Of a stretch of DNA of 64,000 nucleotides, positions 48,939 through 59,345 are shown in pieces. Positions within the stretch are counted from its first letter, which is position 1, and every line of letters begins with the position of its first letter. This DNA is from Heligmosomoides polygyrus polygyrus. Lineage: Eukaryota > Nematoda > Chromadorea > Rhabditida > Heligmosomidae. The DNA lies in contig OX377204.1 in the NCBI GenBank assembly GCA_947396885.1, forward strand, positions 1,674,001 through 1,738,000, in the 5' to 3' direction. A program made the position numbers and the translations under genes. A model generated the notes under the pieces. That model was not told where the DNA came from. It searched no databases and saw nothing but the letters and a program-made list of their open reading frames with translations.

Positions 48939-49439
48939 CGGTTATGCTTAAATTCGTCTCTAACCATAAGTATTATATCCTTTACTTTCTACATTCAAGG
49001 CGGCGCATCCTCCCAATTCATATTACTCCCTTTTAAACGTTGTAAAAAGATTTAAATTTACAACTAATCAGCGATAAGGTACATGCCTTGCCGCTCCTCT
49101 AGTTAACACTTCTAAATAATTCTGAAGTTGAGAGAAATTTGAGTTGTCACCATCCTATCAACTCTATTATCATACAGAACAGCATAGAACGTTTGGACGC
49201 ATGATCTACTTCTATTGAATTGCCAGAGCATGGCTGATTTTGTTTTCAAAAATGTTGGATAAAATCATTTTGTCTGCAGTTTTCGTGCTTAGCAATATGG
49301 CAATATTCAGTGCACTAGTGTAAATAGCATAGGTTTTATGTAGCTTCCTTCCTAACCTTTATATTCTTTTTAAAACTTTTCCTATAAACTCACTATAAAT
49401 ACACCCTCGTTTGTATTACAAAATCGCCATTTTACAAAT

Positions 49440-49655
49440 TCAGTTTCTGGAGGCGAATTTTTCCTGGAATCCATTTCTAAAGTCGTCATCGTTAGTAAGC
49501 GCAATGTAGCAGGTTCCTTTTTCTGTGATTAGAAATCGGACTTGACTCTCAGGTGTATTCTTCTCGCGAAAGTGCTCGAAAGTAATTTCCTCATTTATTC
49601 GGAATCGCGTGATATCACTAGTCTTTCTCTTCTCGGTTTTGTTACTGTTAGCCAT
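49440..49655 (-). CDS. Unrecognised small protein, 71 residues
   Basis: The ORF starts MANSNKTEKRKTSDITRFRI and continues with INEEITFEHFREKNTPESQV, a polar, charged and natural-looking sequence with no signal peptide. It lies just downstream of another exon-like minus-strand frame (49,692-49,901), so the two could belong to one broken gene or element. Confidence 0.35.
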   Translation of the reverse strand: MANSNKTEKRKTSDITRFRINEEITFEHFREKNTPESQVRFLITEKGTCYIALTNDDDFRNGFQEKFASRN

Positions 49656-49691
49656 TGTAATTTTTCAAAGAACTTTTGATGTTTCCGGTCT

Positions 49692-49901
49692 TTATCCTAT
49701 CTCACTGCGGCATAGGTCTGCTTTGTTTCTCTTTTTGACAACCTTCTGCATGATGAAGAACTTTTTTAAGGCAGCTGTTAGATCCGCAGGCAGCTGGTAG
49801 ACGACGTAGTCGAATGCTTTGCTAGAAGAAAACGAATTTGACAACACAGTGAAAGTGGGGTTTATAGACAGGCCACGGACTGTTCCAGAAAAGGGTGAAG
49901 C
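49692..49901 (-). CDS. Exon-like frame, unrecognised
   Basis: After GACCTAG (acceptor-like) the minus strand is open for 69 codons to TAA. It contains SINPTFTVLSNSFSSSKAFD and LPADLTAALKKFFIMQKVVK. A second frame just upstream reads TPEIETLDHTDLGFTLFWNS, so there may be a frameshift or an intron. I recognise no family. Confidence 0.3.
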   Translation of the reverse strand, partial: ASPFSGTVRGLSINPTFTVLSNSFSSSKAFDYVVYQLPADLTAALKKFFIMQKVVKKRNKADLCRSEIG

Positions 49902-50126
49902 CTAGGTCAGTATGGTCAAGGGTCTCGATCTCTGGGGTAGCTCCGTCCTCAAACTTGGGTAATTAAACCGTTGTACTTTTGATAGTTATTCTGTTTTTTT
50001 TTTGCATCATAAACGCACTTTTTGTGCGTTCAAAAAATATGAAGATGTGGGACGATGAAATATTCACTTGATTCTCCCTATAATACTTACTCTTTCATAA
50101 AAAGTAAATTTTAGTAGGCTTTCAAA

Positions 50127-50255
50127 ATGTTGAAGAAGATCGATCTTACCAAAGAAAGATGTGTGCTGAGGAAAGGAGATTTATTGGGAACGGAAATCCC
50201 TTATTACATATTTATGCGCTTGCAAGATGACCAAATACGACAGTTTCGAATTTGA
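50127..50255 (+). CDS. Possible 42-residue ORF
   Basis: The ATG frame reads MLKKIDLTKERCVLRKGDLL and ends DDQIRQFRI, TGA. The composition is protein-like but nothing supports expression. It ends about 60 bases before a SINE. Confidence 0.2.
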   Translation: MLKKIDLTKERCVLRKGDLLGTEIPYYIFMRLQDDQIRQFRI

Positions 50256-50317
50256 ACAAGCTTTTTTCCCTTCTCTTTGAGCAGTTTGTTATTCAATTTG
50301 CCTCTCATATCCATATA

Positions 50318-50610
50318 TGGGCGCGTGTAGCGCAGTCGGAGGAGGCGCGACTGTCGCGTGCACCCGTTTCCAGGTTCCTGGCTCGGATTTCCCGCCCAGG
50401 CCAACCAAGCCTTCCATCCCTCCGGGGTCGGTGAATTGGTACCAGACTTGTCTAGGAAGGATAAAGCGCTGACTTGCTCATCGGCTGGCCACCGCAAGTC
50501 ATTGTATGGCCAAATACGCATTCATGTCGCCTCCACGGCATCTCGTGGAAGTAGAATGCGCTGGCGCATCCCAGAAGGGATTGAGTAACGCCGTCCTTTA
50601 TCCTTTTTTA
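50318..50610 (+). mobile_element. tRNA-derived SINE copy (type copy for this window)
   Basis: The head has GTGTAGCGCAGTCGGAGGAG, which contains an A box (TAGCGCAGTCGG), and CCTGGCTCGGATTTCCCG, close to a B box. A unique body follows (CATCCCTCCGGGGTCGG, GACTTGTCTAGGAAGG, ATGGCCAAATACGCATTCAT). The 3' tail is TTTATCC-type, not poly(A). It would be transcribed by RNA polymerase III and moved by a LINE; the partner is not identified. At least 16 copies or pieces occur in this window, in both orientations. Confidence 0.85.
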
Positions 50611-50619
50611 TCCATATAT

Positions 50620-50790
50620 ATCGTTTTCACGTCGAATTGGACACTTTCGTAATCGAATTGGACACCCTTCTAGATAAACCTCATGCTTCTGAAATCAAGA
50701 TAAACGCCTTCTAAAACGAAATGAGCTTCCTACAGGTTAGACTACACATTCAATAAGATGGTTGGAATAATTTGTTGTCAGAAAAATTTT
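50620..50790 (+). repeat. AT-rich MITE, one arm only
   Basis: It begins TTTTCACGTCGAATTGGACA and continues with the arm of the family typified at 35,425. A piece of the AGAAAACAG/CCATCCCTG repeat follows at 50,965-51,065. Confidence 0.5.
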
Positions 50791-51209
50791 TGGTATAACT
50801 TTCAACTCTTTCTAGCAGAAGTTTTTTATAAACGCTAGCAAGCTAAAACGCTTGTCAACTACCACATTTATAGTGATACAAAAGCATCTGCTACCCGAAG
50901 AATGGATTTTTGGATAGAATAATTAGCTCGTATGGTAACATCGAAATTTGTTGTTTTCTAATTTTTCTGTTTTTCGGCGTTTTTGGCTTTTCTGTTTCCT
51001 GACGGAAGCGATTTTTCGCTTTCTGTTTTCCGGGAAAATTCTCAAAATTTCCGCCTATCCCTGGTGCGTTCTAAGGTATATACGCTTCGATTAATTCTGA
51101 GAATGGAGGAAAATCCTCCAGGACAAGTGATTTTTAGAGCGCTTGCAAATGTTGTACTGCTTTTATTTGATTTGTTCTTTAATTCAATATTGGTGAAGCC
51201 ACAACAATT

Positions 51210-52547
51210 ATACCATTTTCACATCGAATTGAACACTCTTCCAAGCTAACTTAAGACTTTTAAAATCAAAGCGAACTCTTCCAAATCGAAATATGTTTCT
51301 ACTACATTAAAATAGAGACTCTCCAAAAATTACAGAATAATTTTTGTTCAAGGAAAATTTGAGTACAACTTTTTTTGAATTTCTAATTCATCTACCCATT
51401 AAGAGAAGAAATTTAATAAAAATTTTATTTTTGAGGAAAAACAATGATTTTAAGCTTGTTCTAAAAAGCAGGCAGAAGGCCGGCCATTTTATATGTCAAA
51501 ACAGAGATGGCGCCATGCCATCGTCCGAAAATTCGCGATTTTTATTCGACTGATAGCAATATTTCTGTTTGCATGCAGTTTCACACTTACAAGCGGTTCA
51601 GCTTCTAAACATTTTAACTAAACAAAACTAAACTAAAATTAAACAATTCTAAAAAACACACGTGTCCTAATTTCTTACTGCATGTAAGCAGTATTTACAC
51701 TATCGATCAAGTCAACGTTACGTTGAATTTTTTGAACACATGGCGCGATCCAGCCTTTTGATGCACGACATGAATGCCGCTTTGCTGCTTTTTAACATAA
51801 ATTTTAATTTATTGTTTTCTCGAAAAGTAAAAGTTTTATAAAATTATTTCACTCATAAGGGCAGCTAGAGTAAAAAGAAATTCACTACAGCGAGTTTCAT
51901 TATTGTTGTAGTAGGTTTTATTGTATAAGAATTTAATCAATCGATCATTGGAAATGTTTCTCACAGTCATCAGGAGAGCTGATCTCTTCGTCGGCGCCGG
52001 CAACTAACACTCATTCTCTAACACACATATAAGCAGCGGCGCAGGAGGCGGAACCAGCTCTTCAAGTGTGCAGCCCTGGGCGTCAGAACCCCATTTCTTT
52101 ATTTTTAGCATTTTTTCTAAAGTTTATTTCACTCAAGTTAACCTTTCATTAATCTCAAGTTCATTTATCATACCTATCGTTTGTACTTTGTTGACCTATC
52201 ATGATGTTGGTTTAATTACCCAAGTTTGAGGTAGTAAACGTCTGTTGCCTTCGACTTGTGACGACAATCCGCGTGGCGTGGTCAAATTACCATAACGGCG
52301 AGCAGTCCAAGTGAAATTCTCAAGTGACAGAAAAGGAACAGACAGTTAACTAACCTCAACACACAAAAAGTTATTCTGAATTTTTTTCCACAAAAAATTA
52401 TTCTAACCATCTCGAAAAGTTTTTAGTTTATTAGTTAAGAAGTTCGTTTTGATTTGAAAAACGTTCCATTTGATTTCAAAGTTCATAGGCTAGCTTGCGT
52501 CCAATTTGATTTGAAAAGTGTCCAGTTCGACGTGAAAATGGTATATA
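51210..52547. repeat. AT-rich MITE, split by a Penelope-associated fragment
   Basis: The left arm starts at ATACCATTTTCACATCGAAT; the right arm ends AGTTCGACGTGAAAATGGTA. Between about 51,950 and 52,380 foreign sequence includes GGTTTAATTACCCAAGTTTG (52,213) and the CCGCGTGGCGTGGT stretch also found at 37,830. Confidence 0.5.
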
Positions 52548-53006
52548 TCTCTATCGCCCTCCTTGGTTCGTGTACTTGGCCACGTCTTCACCATGAACGA
52601 GCACCAGACATGCTTGTGGGGACGACTGTTCGAGAATGAGAAGCCAGAAACTGTAGTTCTCTGATGCCGTGTAAATGCCCTCATTGTCTAGAACTGGTCC
52701 AAGGACAAAAAGCGAACACGCCCGGAGGAAGGGGGTCACTGCAAATGACAGGAGGCCTAGTGGCTTCGCTGCATCGGTGCGAAGTTCGCTCGCTCTTCAT
52801 GCGTTCTCATTATTCTACAGATTCGTCATAGAAGCCGATTGCATAGTGAATGGTGCTGTGTATGCCACATTTGAGATCGATGTGGCATGTTGTTTCTATC
52901 TACATGGCGTTTTTAACGAATACTGAAACTTTCCTTATATCGCATAAGTTGGGGATACACTTCTCCTAGTGTTGTTACAGAATGTTTTGTTGCGATCAAA
53001 ACTCTT

Positions 53007-53076
53007 GCGCCAGGCGGGACTCGAACCCGCATCTTCTGCTTTCCGGGCAGCGATGTTCGCCTTACACCTCCGGCGC
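53007..53076 (-). tRNA. tRNA-like sequence (closest by eye to tRNA-Gly), probably part of an element
   Basis: On the minus strand: acceptor GCGCCGG with CTGGCGC, anticodon stem CTGC with GCAG, and a perfect T arm GCGGG-TTCGAGT-CCCGC. The anticodon loop lacks the usual U33, so it is unlikely to be a working tRNA. The flanks (AAAACTCTTGCGC, CAAACAGCGCC-type) match the foldback at 17,690. Confidence 0.45.
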
Positions 53077-53629
53077 TGTTTGACCGCACGAAACATCCGC
53101 CTAGTGTTTCTCCGGGGCATCATCATGTATCTAAGTGCATTTTCCGGAGTTTAAAATTCCGACATCACCGACACGACTTCGGTCGAAAATTTTTTTCGCT
53201 GAAACTTTGTCTAAGGGATTATCTGGGGTGCTGTGTGTATGATCCTTCCTGGAACAATTCTATCAGTTTCCATTATTACACATTTCCGAATTAACAGATA
53301 AGGTGCTCTGCTGGCTTAGTTTGATCCACAGAGATATTTACCAACGGAACTGTGAGTGCGACGAGCAGGTGGAAAACCGAATTGCCACGAAGCGGTTAAT
53401 TTGGATCCAATTCTGACCTGACCTAGCGCTTCCGAAATGGAGAAGACCATATTGTTCAACGATCCGAAACTTTTTCGATTCGGTCCTCCAAAAAAAAAAA
53501 GCTTTTGAGAAAAATCATATGTGTTTTGGAAGCTTTCAAAACAGCATATTTTCACTTCGTTACGGCACCAAATATTCTTTCATTCCTTGAAATGTAAAGT
53601 TAAAAAAAAGAAGGAACATTCAATACACT

Positions 53630-53900
53630 ATCACCTGTATCACCTGCCGTCCCACTGAGCACTGACTTGCACGAGCTGGCGACAGCAGCGTCTCCATTCG
53701 TCCCTGTCGCGTGCCAGAGTGCTCCAATGGATCCTCCTCGCTCGAGGGACACGAAGAGCGTCATATCGGTCGTTCAGGGCTTTCACGAAGAAGTCCGACC
53801 AACACGTTGTGGGCGTCCTGGTGTTCTCTTGACATCCCGCGGAATCTAGTCGGTGACGAGTGGCCGGCCCTCCTAATTTTCGACGACTTGGTCCCTGCAA
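53630..53900 (-). pseudogene. RTE 3' fragment
   Basis: The minus strand encodes WSDFFVKALNDRYDALRVPR and ARDRDEWRRCC, the same C-terminal region as the RTE at 45.2 kb. It ends with the ATCACCTGT-type tail. Everything upstream is missing (5' truncation). Confidence 0.8.
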
Positions 53901-53929
53901 CAGCGTCATAAAGCGCAACAAGGCAGCAA

Positions 53930-54112
53930 TCATTTAGGGGGACGAGCGTTCTACCCCCTCGTCCCCCTGGCCCGCCCACCCCCCCCCCCCATTCCCCTGG
54001 GCTTGCTCGAGCGTCCATTGGCTGCCTTATGAGATAGTGGAGACGCAGACATTTGCCACGCCTCTGTTTAAAGGGCGGGGGGTAGAACGCCACTCCGCCA
54101 TCATTTAGTGCT
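53930..54112. repeat. GC-rich palindromic repeat, second copy
   Basis: It matches 15,420-15,645: GGGCTTGCTCGAGCGTCCAT, GAGATAGTGGAGACGCAGAC and GGGTAGAACGCCACTCCGCC, with a C run at the left and a G run at the right. Confidence 0.55.
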
Positions 54113-54129
54113 CTAAAAACCAGATTGCG

Positions 54130-54680
54130 CCATGGAAGAATTCTTCGCTATTTTTATTCCTGCTAAATGCTGCTTGCTGCATGCAGCGTCAACGTGAGAC
54201 TATGTGTGTTTTTAACAACTGCTTTTTTTTCTATCGTATACATGTGTGAAACTCCATGCAAACAGCAATTTCGCTATCAATCGAATCGCGATGTCTTAGA
54301 CGGGCGCATGGCGCAATCTTTTCTTTGAGCTCTAAAAATTGTCTCCTGTTCTTTAAAACAAGCTTCAAACAATATTTTATTACTACTAACTTACTATAGC
54401 TTCAAACTATAACCGTTAATGAGAATTTTACAAAATTTTAATCAAAGTATTTATTTATTGGGTAAGTGAATTAAAACTTCAAGGAAATCAGACTAAAATT
54501 GTCCTTGAACAAAAAAATCTCAAAAGAACAAAATTTTTTGGAGAGAATCTAGTCTATTGTAGAAGAAGCTCATTTCAATTTGAAAGAGTTCGCTTTGATC
54601 TTGAAACTCTTAAGCCAGCTTAGGAGAGTGTCCAATTTGATTTGAAGAGTGTCCGGTCCTACGCGATAATGGAATAGCTG
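54130..54680. repeat. AT-rich MITE copy
   Basis: The right arm carries TTTGGAGAGAATCTAGTCTA, GAAGAAGCTCATTTCAATTT and AGAGTGTCCAATTTGAT, in the same order as the family at 35,425. The left arm is more diverged. Confidence 0.5.
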
Positions 54681-54892
54681 GCCGCTGTGACAAAGCACTC
54701 CCATGCCGAAAGAAATCATGTGTGACCAAGTAGGCGTCTCGTATCTGTTATTTATAGTGCAGTCGAAACGGGAATTTTCCTGGTCAGAGCGCAGAGGGCT
54801 TTCTCCTCCAGAAACCGCCTTCGTCGCGGTAAACCGAACGTTTTTGGCATTCGCCGCCCCTCATGTTCATACCATTATGACGCTCTTCATTT

Positions 54893-55535
54893 TGGCCCTG
54901 TTTATACTTCGCGACAGCAGCGACAGCGTGCGCTGCGCGCGGAAGTATGAACAGGCGACAAGAGCGACTCCGGCGACGGACGTAGTGTAGTGTACGTAAT
55001 TGCACCATAACGTCTACTTCGTGGCCTAAAACATCAAAAGAATAGAGGTGTTCACGTCTAACTATTCAATTGCATTAGTTTCTGGAAACTGAAACAAACA
55101 CAAGTAAACAGTCATATTCTTAGTAAAAAAAAGTTGTTAGAAACTGAAACAGATAGAAGCGAACAGTCATGTTACCTACATCGTCAGTGTGGCACTCAAG
55201 ATAGACATAAAAGCACTCCTTACTTTTGTATGAAGAACGGCAGAACAGAAACGTTTTCTTCCAGCACTATTGCGCCTTCCGGGATTAGTGCGGTGTAATT
55301 ACGTAGTCCACACTCCGTTTGTCGCCCCAGTCGCTCGCGGCGTCGGCGCGAAGTACGAACAAGCGACAAGAGCGACAAGGACGACAAGAACGACAAGAGC
55401 GACTGGAGCGACGGCGCCGGCTCTCGAGTATGAACACTTTTCGGCGGCGCGCACTCGGTTCTAATTGATATGTATGTTTTGCACGAGTGACGAGTTGGTC
55501 TTGTCGCGAAGTATGAACAGGCCCTTTCACGCGTT
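54893..55535. repeat. MITEs with GTTCATACTTCGCGAC ends and GCGACAAGA repeats
   Basis: Two units (54,893-54,990 and 55,320-55,535) have ends such as CCTGTTTATACTTCGCGACA and CGAAGTATGAACAGGCCC. The second has a run of about six 9-base words, GCGACAAGA, GCGACAAGG, ACGACAAGA and so on. A third unit is at 60,545-60,770. Confidence 0.6.
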
Positions 55536-55679
55536 CTTGTCAAGACATAAGCATATTGTGTACTAAAGTGTATTAGGCTGTTGCAAAATTAGTCGTCGAA
55601 ACGGACCGCTTACTTCAAACTGCTATAACTCAACTAAAACAACTTTAATAATCGAAGTAAAAACCACTAGAATCTGCAT

Positions 55680-56096
55680 ATACACTTTTGCCAACGAACA
55701 GGTAATGAATCTTATCGTTTACAATAAAAACTGCGATCATTTTTATCTGTATTACTAGGTGAGTAGTCTAATATAGTAATTTTAATACTTTTGTCTGTAC
55801 ATGTATGATTAAAATGGTTGTAGAGGTTGACGATAACGTCAAATTTGTTTATATGATAAAGATGCTCTTTTATTCTTGCATTTAGTGCTCTAGAGGTAAG
55901 ACCCACATACTGTATGCCACATTGGCTGCATGTTATGCAGTAAACAACGTTATCATTTCTACAGTTTGTATTATCAGTAATACATGTGTATATTTTGAGT
56001 TTAGCAGATTTACTAACTACATACTGATTTTTGTCAGCCATTCTACAAATATCACATGAATGTTTTATAAAGGCTCATTTTTGGAGAGAGCTATTA
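55680..56096 (-). pseudogene. Second permuted Penelope-like element, GIY-YIG fragment
   Basis: The minus strand reads KHSCDICRMADKNQYVVSKS, then NVVYCITCSQCGIQYVGLTS and RALNARIKEHLYHI. This aligns with residues 127-195 of the element at 8,575 (same C-x2-C knuckle, same spacing to VVYCITC). It keeps TILDYSPSNTDKNDR and then goes out of frame; no reverse transcriptase follows. The upstream end is cut by a mariner at 56,097. Confidence 0.75.
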
Positions 56097-57357
56097 TGTT
56101 GGTGCATAAGTTCTCGGACATTTGATCCCTCCTGAACTGAAAGCGCATTTTCCCGCCAAATTTCTCACAGGTATCAACGAGCAAATGATCGATCGATAGA
56201 GAAAGGAAAGGGCTACAGAACTCTCCCTAACATTTACTTCTGCGTTGTTAACGTCAGCTATTACGGCTAAGCAATTCATCCCAACTGAGACGCATATTCG
56301 GCACGTCATGTTATTCCTGCATCAATCTCGCCTCAATGCCAACGAATCGTATCGTCGCCTGAAGGATGTTTACAGCGAGGGTGCTCCTGCTCGAAGTACT
56401 ATGTACCGGTGGTTCTCGAAGTTTGCAGTTGGTGAATTCTCCGTTGAAGATAATGAACGAGAGGGGCGCCCGATGACACTGGATTTGGATGGCCTCCGAA
56501 GTAAAGTGGAAGCTGACCCATACCCAACCACTCGCGAACTATCAAGCACTTTTGGTGTTAGTCACTCAGCAGTCGTTCGAAGATTGAAGTCGATGGGCAA
56601 GGTGCAAAAATTGGGTCGCTAGGTACCTCACGACTTGACACAACATGACATGGATCGCAGAGCCGATGTCGCTCTGTCTCTCCTTACCCTCAGACGTACC
56701 CACGGTTGGCTGGACAATCTTGTTACCGGGGATGAAAAGTGGATTCTCTACTCTGATTATCACCGGCGTGCACGGTGGGTTGACGCAACTGGAGAGGCAG
56801 AGGACGTTCCGAAACCCGACCTTCACGTGAAAAAGGTGATGCTATGCATTTGGTGGAGCGTTCTTGGCGTAGAATACTGGGAGCTGCTGGACGAAGGGAT
56901 AACAGTGACGGCAGATGTTTACGTCAACCAACCGAGGAAGTTGAGGGCCCACCTTCAAGCCACACGAGGAGAGCAAGTGAAGGTGTACTTTCAACACGAC
57001 AACGCTAGACCGCATATTGCTAGAGCGACGGCAGCGGAGTTGGCCGTCTACCGGTGGACCGTTCTTCCACATTCACCTTACTCACCAGATCTCGCTCCTT
57101 CTGATTGTTTCCAAGCCTTCAACGCTATTTGGACGGCCAGCAATTTAGGAACCGAGAGGATGTCAAGGAGGCACTGCCCACATTTTTCGAATCAGAACCG
57201 GCCACGTTTTGGAGAAAAGGCATCCATGACTTACCAGCACGTTGGCGAAAGAGAATTGATGTAAAGGGTGGTTACTTCAAATGATTTGATATTGTTGTTC
57301 TATGTTGTGATAATAAATATTTCATGCCCCAAATGTCCGAGAACTTATGCACCAAAC
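56097..57357 (+). mobile_element. Mariner element, full length
   Basis: The ends are TTGGTGCATAAGTTCTCGGA and its complement, 25 identical bases, flanked by TA (56,095-56,096 and 57,358-57,359). The length is 1.26 kb, normal for mariner. It is inserted between a Penelope fragment and a piece of another mariner. Confidence 0.9.
56245..57284 (+). pseudogene. Mariner transposase with one nonsense codon and one frameshift
   Basis: The N-terminal helix-turn-helix region includes RLNANESYRRLKDVYSEGAP and VSHSAVVRRLKSMGKVQKLG. A TAG at 56,620 replaces the Trp that normally follows LGR before VPHDL. The catalytic blocks are TGDEKWI, QHDNARPH and SPDLAPSD, with 34 residues between the second and third Asp (DD34D). 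Just after SPDLAPSD the frame shifts; the expected tail continues in another frame (FFESEPATFWRKGIHDLPAR) to TGA at 57,282. Two lesions in an otherwise good sequence suggest recent death. Confidence 0.85.
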
Positions 57358-57754
57358 TAGTAGAAGGTTGGAGCGAGTGTCGAAACGTGCCAGACGATGC
57401 TCATCGGTCAGCTCATGAGGCACCCACTTCGACATCTTCTCCACTTTGCCGATCCTCATCAGATGTCTTGCTACGGCATCATGATGTACGACAAGGTCAT
57501 CTGCTAACGTACGTGTATTCGTCTCCGAATTGTCTCCTCAAAACTTCATCATCAAGCGGCGACCTAGGCCCGCGACCTAGTTTTTCTTCGAGATCAAAAT
57601 CGCCGGAAGGGAATTCTTCGAAGCACAGCTTCACCGTTCGTTTCGAAGGAGAGTCCGTACCGAAAGCGCTGCTGAGGTGGCGGGATGCCTCTGCCGCGGA
57701 ATGTCCGAATTTAAATTCGTAAAGCACGATCACTCGATAATCGCGTCGGTTCAT
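57358..57754 (-). pseudogene. Mariner transposase N-terminal fragment
   Basis: The minus strand starts MNRRDYRVIVLYEFKFGHSA and includes FGTDSPSKRTVKLCFEEFPS. Continuing toward the neighbouring mariner in another frame are VARHLMRIGKVEKMSKWVPH and ELTDEHRLARFDTRSN. It is broken off at the TA where the 56,097 element is inserted, and the remainder is not found on the far side. Confidence 0.75.
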
Positions 57755-57944
57755 AATTTTACGGAGCCCTGGAAAAGGTCGGCTAGGAAAATTAGGGCGC
57801 CATCCACATATGTTTTTTGAAAGAGCAGGAAAAAACCAACAGAACGGTATGTGTGGCTTTCTCTGAGACGGAATGATTCAGGATTTAAAAAATTATTTAT
57901 TTATACATATCTCGAAACGGAGGTTTATTTGCGACAGTCTAATA

Positions 57945-58235
57945 GGATAAAGGATAAAGGACGGCGTTACTCAATCCCTTCTGCGATGCGCCGGCGCATT
58001 CTACTTCTACGGGATGTCGTGGAGGCGACATGAATGCGTATTTGGCCATACAATGACTTGCGGTGGCCAGCCGATGAACAAGTCAGCGCTCTATCCTTCC
58101 CAGACAAGTCTGGTACCAATTCACCGACCCCGGAGGGATGGGAGGCTTGGTTGGCCTGGGCGGGAAATCCGAACACTGAACCTGGTATCGGGTGCACGCG
58201 ACAGTCGCGCCTCCTCGGACTGCGCTACACACACC
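57945..58235 (-). mobile_element. tRNA-derived SINE copy
   Basis: Full-length minus copy from GGATAAAGGACGGCGTTACT to the head complement CTCGGACTGCGCTACACACA. The region 58,240-58,900 has no recognised feature. Confidence 0.8.
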
Positions 58236-58901
58236 CAACAGTTTAATATAAAAGTCTAACATAAAGTATTAAATAGTACTCATTCATATTTTCGTCAACA
58301 AAATTCGAGAAAAAATTGCCTGGCTTTGATTATCTGGCCTGGTAACACTTTCCTGCTGTCACGAAATTGTTTTGAAACCGTTATACGCATTTCATTCTAC
58401 TAAAATTCTACAGTGTACGGCGGACACAATTTTTGGCTGCAAAATGAGAGACTAGTCTTTTATTCCGGGCAACTAGGACAATGCCTTAAAATCGAAATGA
58501 TAAAGGGTAGATTTCAGTGTTATCTAGCAGCTCTGTGGAATCTGCGCCGGCTTCATTTCTACTAATTGTCGGGAGAGTACTTGATAAGTATTAATTAAGA
58601 TAAGGTAAGTGATAGAAAGACACAAAAGTTCGCGCTTTCTCCATTACACAGAGATCAGGTAGCGTTCACTTAACCCTCACAAAAAACCTTTCTAAAACAA
58701 ACTCCGTTCCTTAGTTTAAGCGTTACGCATCGAAAATTGACGTAAGTTTGACAGAATCAAGGCCTGGAGAACGACAGTATTTGCAGTTTACTAATGTTTA
58801 TCGCTTGTTTGTTTGCTGTCTGCTATCTCGCGTTTGCCTTTTGTAACGTAAAAAAATAAACATAAAGATAACCCCCAATTTATTAACGTGGCTTGTGAGC
58901 T

Positions 58902-59180
58902 GCGCGTGTAGCGCAGTCGGAGGAGGTGCTGGCTGTCGCGTGCAGCCGATACAATGTTCTTGCTTCAGAGTTCCCGCCCAGTTCAACCAAGACCTCCATC
59001 GTTCCGGGGTCGGCGAATTGTTACCGGCTTGCCTGGGAAGGACATAGCGCCACCGCAAATCGTTATTTTGGCCAAATACGCAATCAAATTGCCTTCACGA
59101 CATGCCGTAGAAGTAGAATTCGTTGCGCATTCCAAAAGGGATTGAGTAGCGCCGTCATTTACCCTTTATCCTTATTCATC
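58902..59180 (+). mobile_element. tRNA-derived SINE copy
   Basis: Head GCGCGTGTAGCGCAGTCGGA, a shortened body, and tail TTTACCCTTTATCC. It abuts a LINE reverse transcriptase fragment. Confidence 0.75.
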
Positions 59181-59181
59181 C

Positions 59182-59345
59182 TAGCTTGGGAGCTTATAGG
59201 CGTACAAAAAGAATAAGATCGGAGACAATGCACGTCCTTGGGGTACACCGATAAATTCAGGAAAGACCTCAGTGACTTGGCCTCTCACCTTAGCCTGACA
59301 CGTTCTTCCTGATAAAAACGTATTCAGGAAGGGGTTTAAAACGTC
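59182..59345 (-). pseudogene. LINE reverse transcriptase fragment (motif B)
   Basis: The minus strand reads VRGQVTEVFPEFIGVPQGRA and LSPILFLYAYKLPS. GVPQGxxLSPILF is the conserved motif B of non-LTR reverse transcriptases, and the preceding LNTFLSGRT fits the same region. Stops surround it. The region 59,350-60,280 has minus-strand frames with interrupted coding look (TSIAKDNLEAARQNSQAM) but no recognised gene. Confidence 0.5.
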
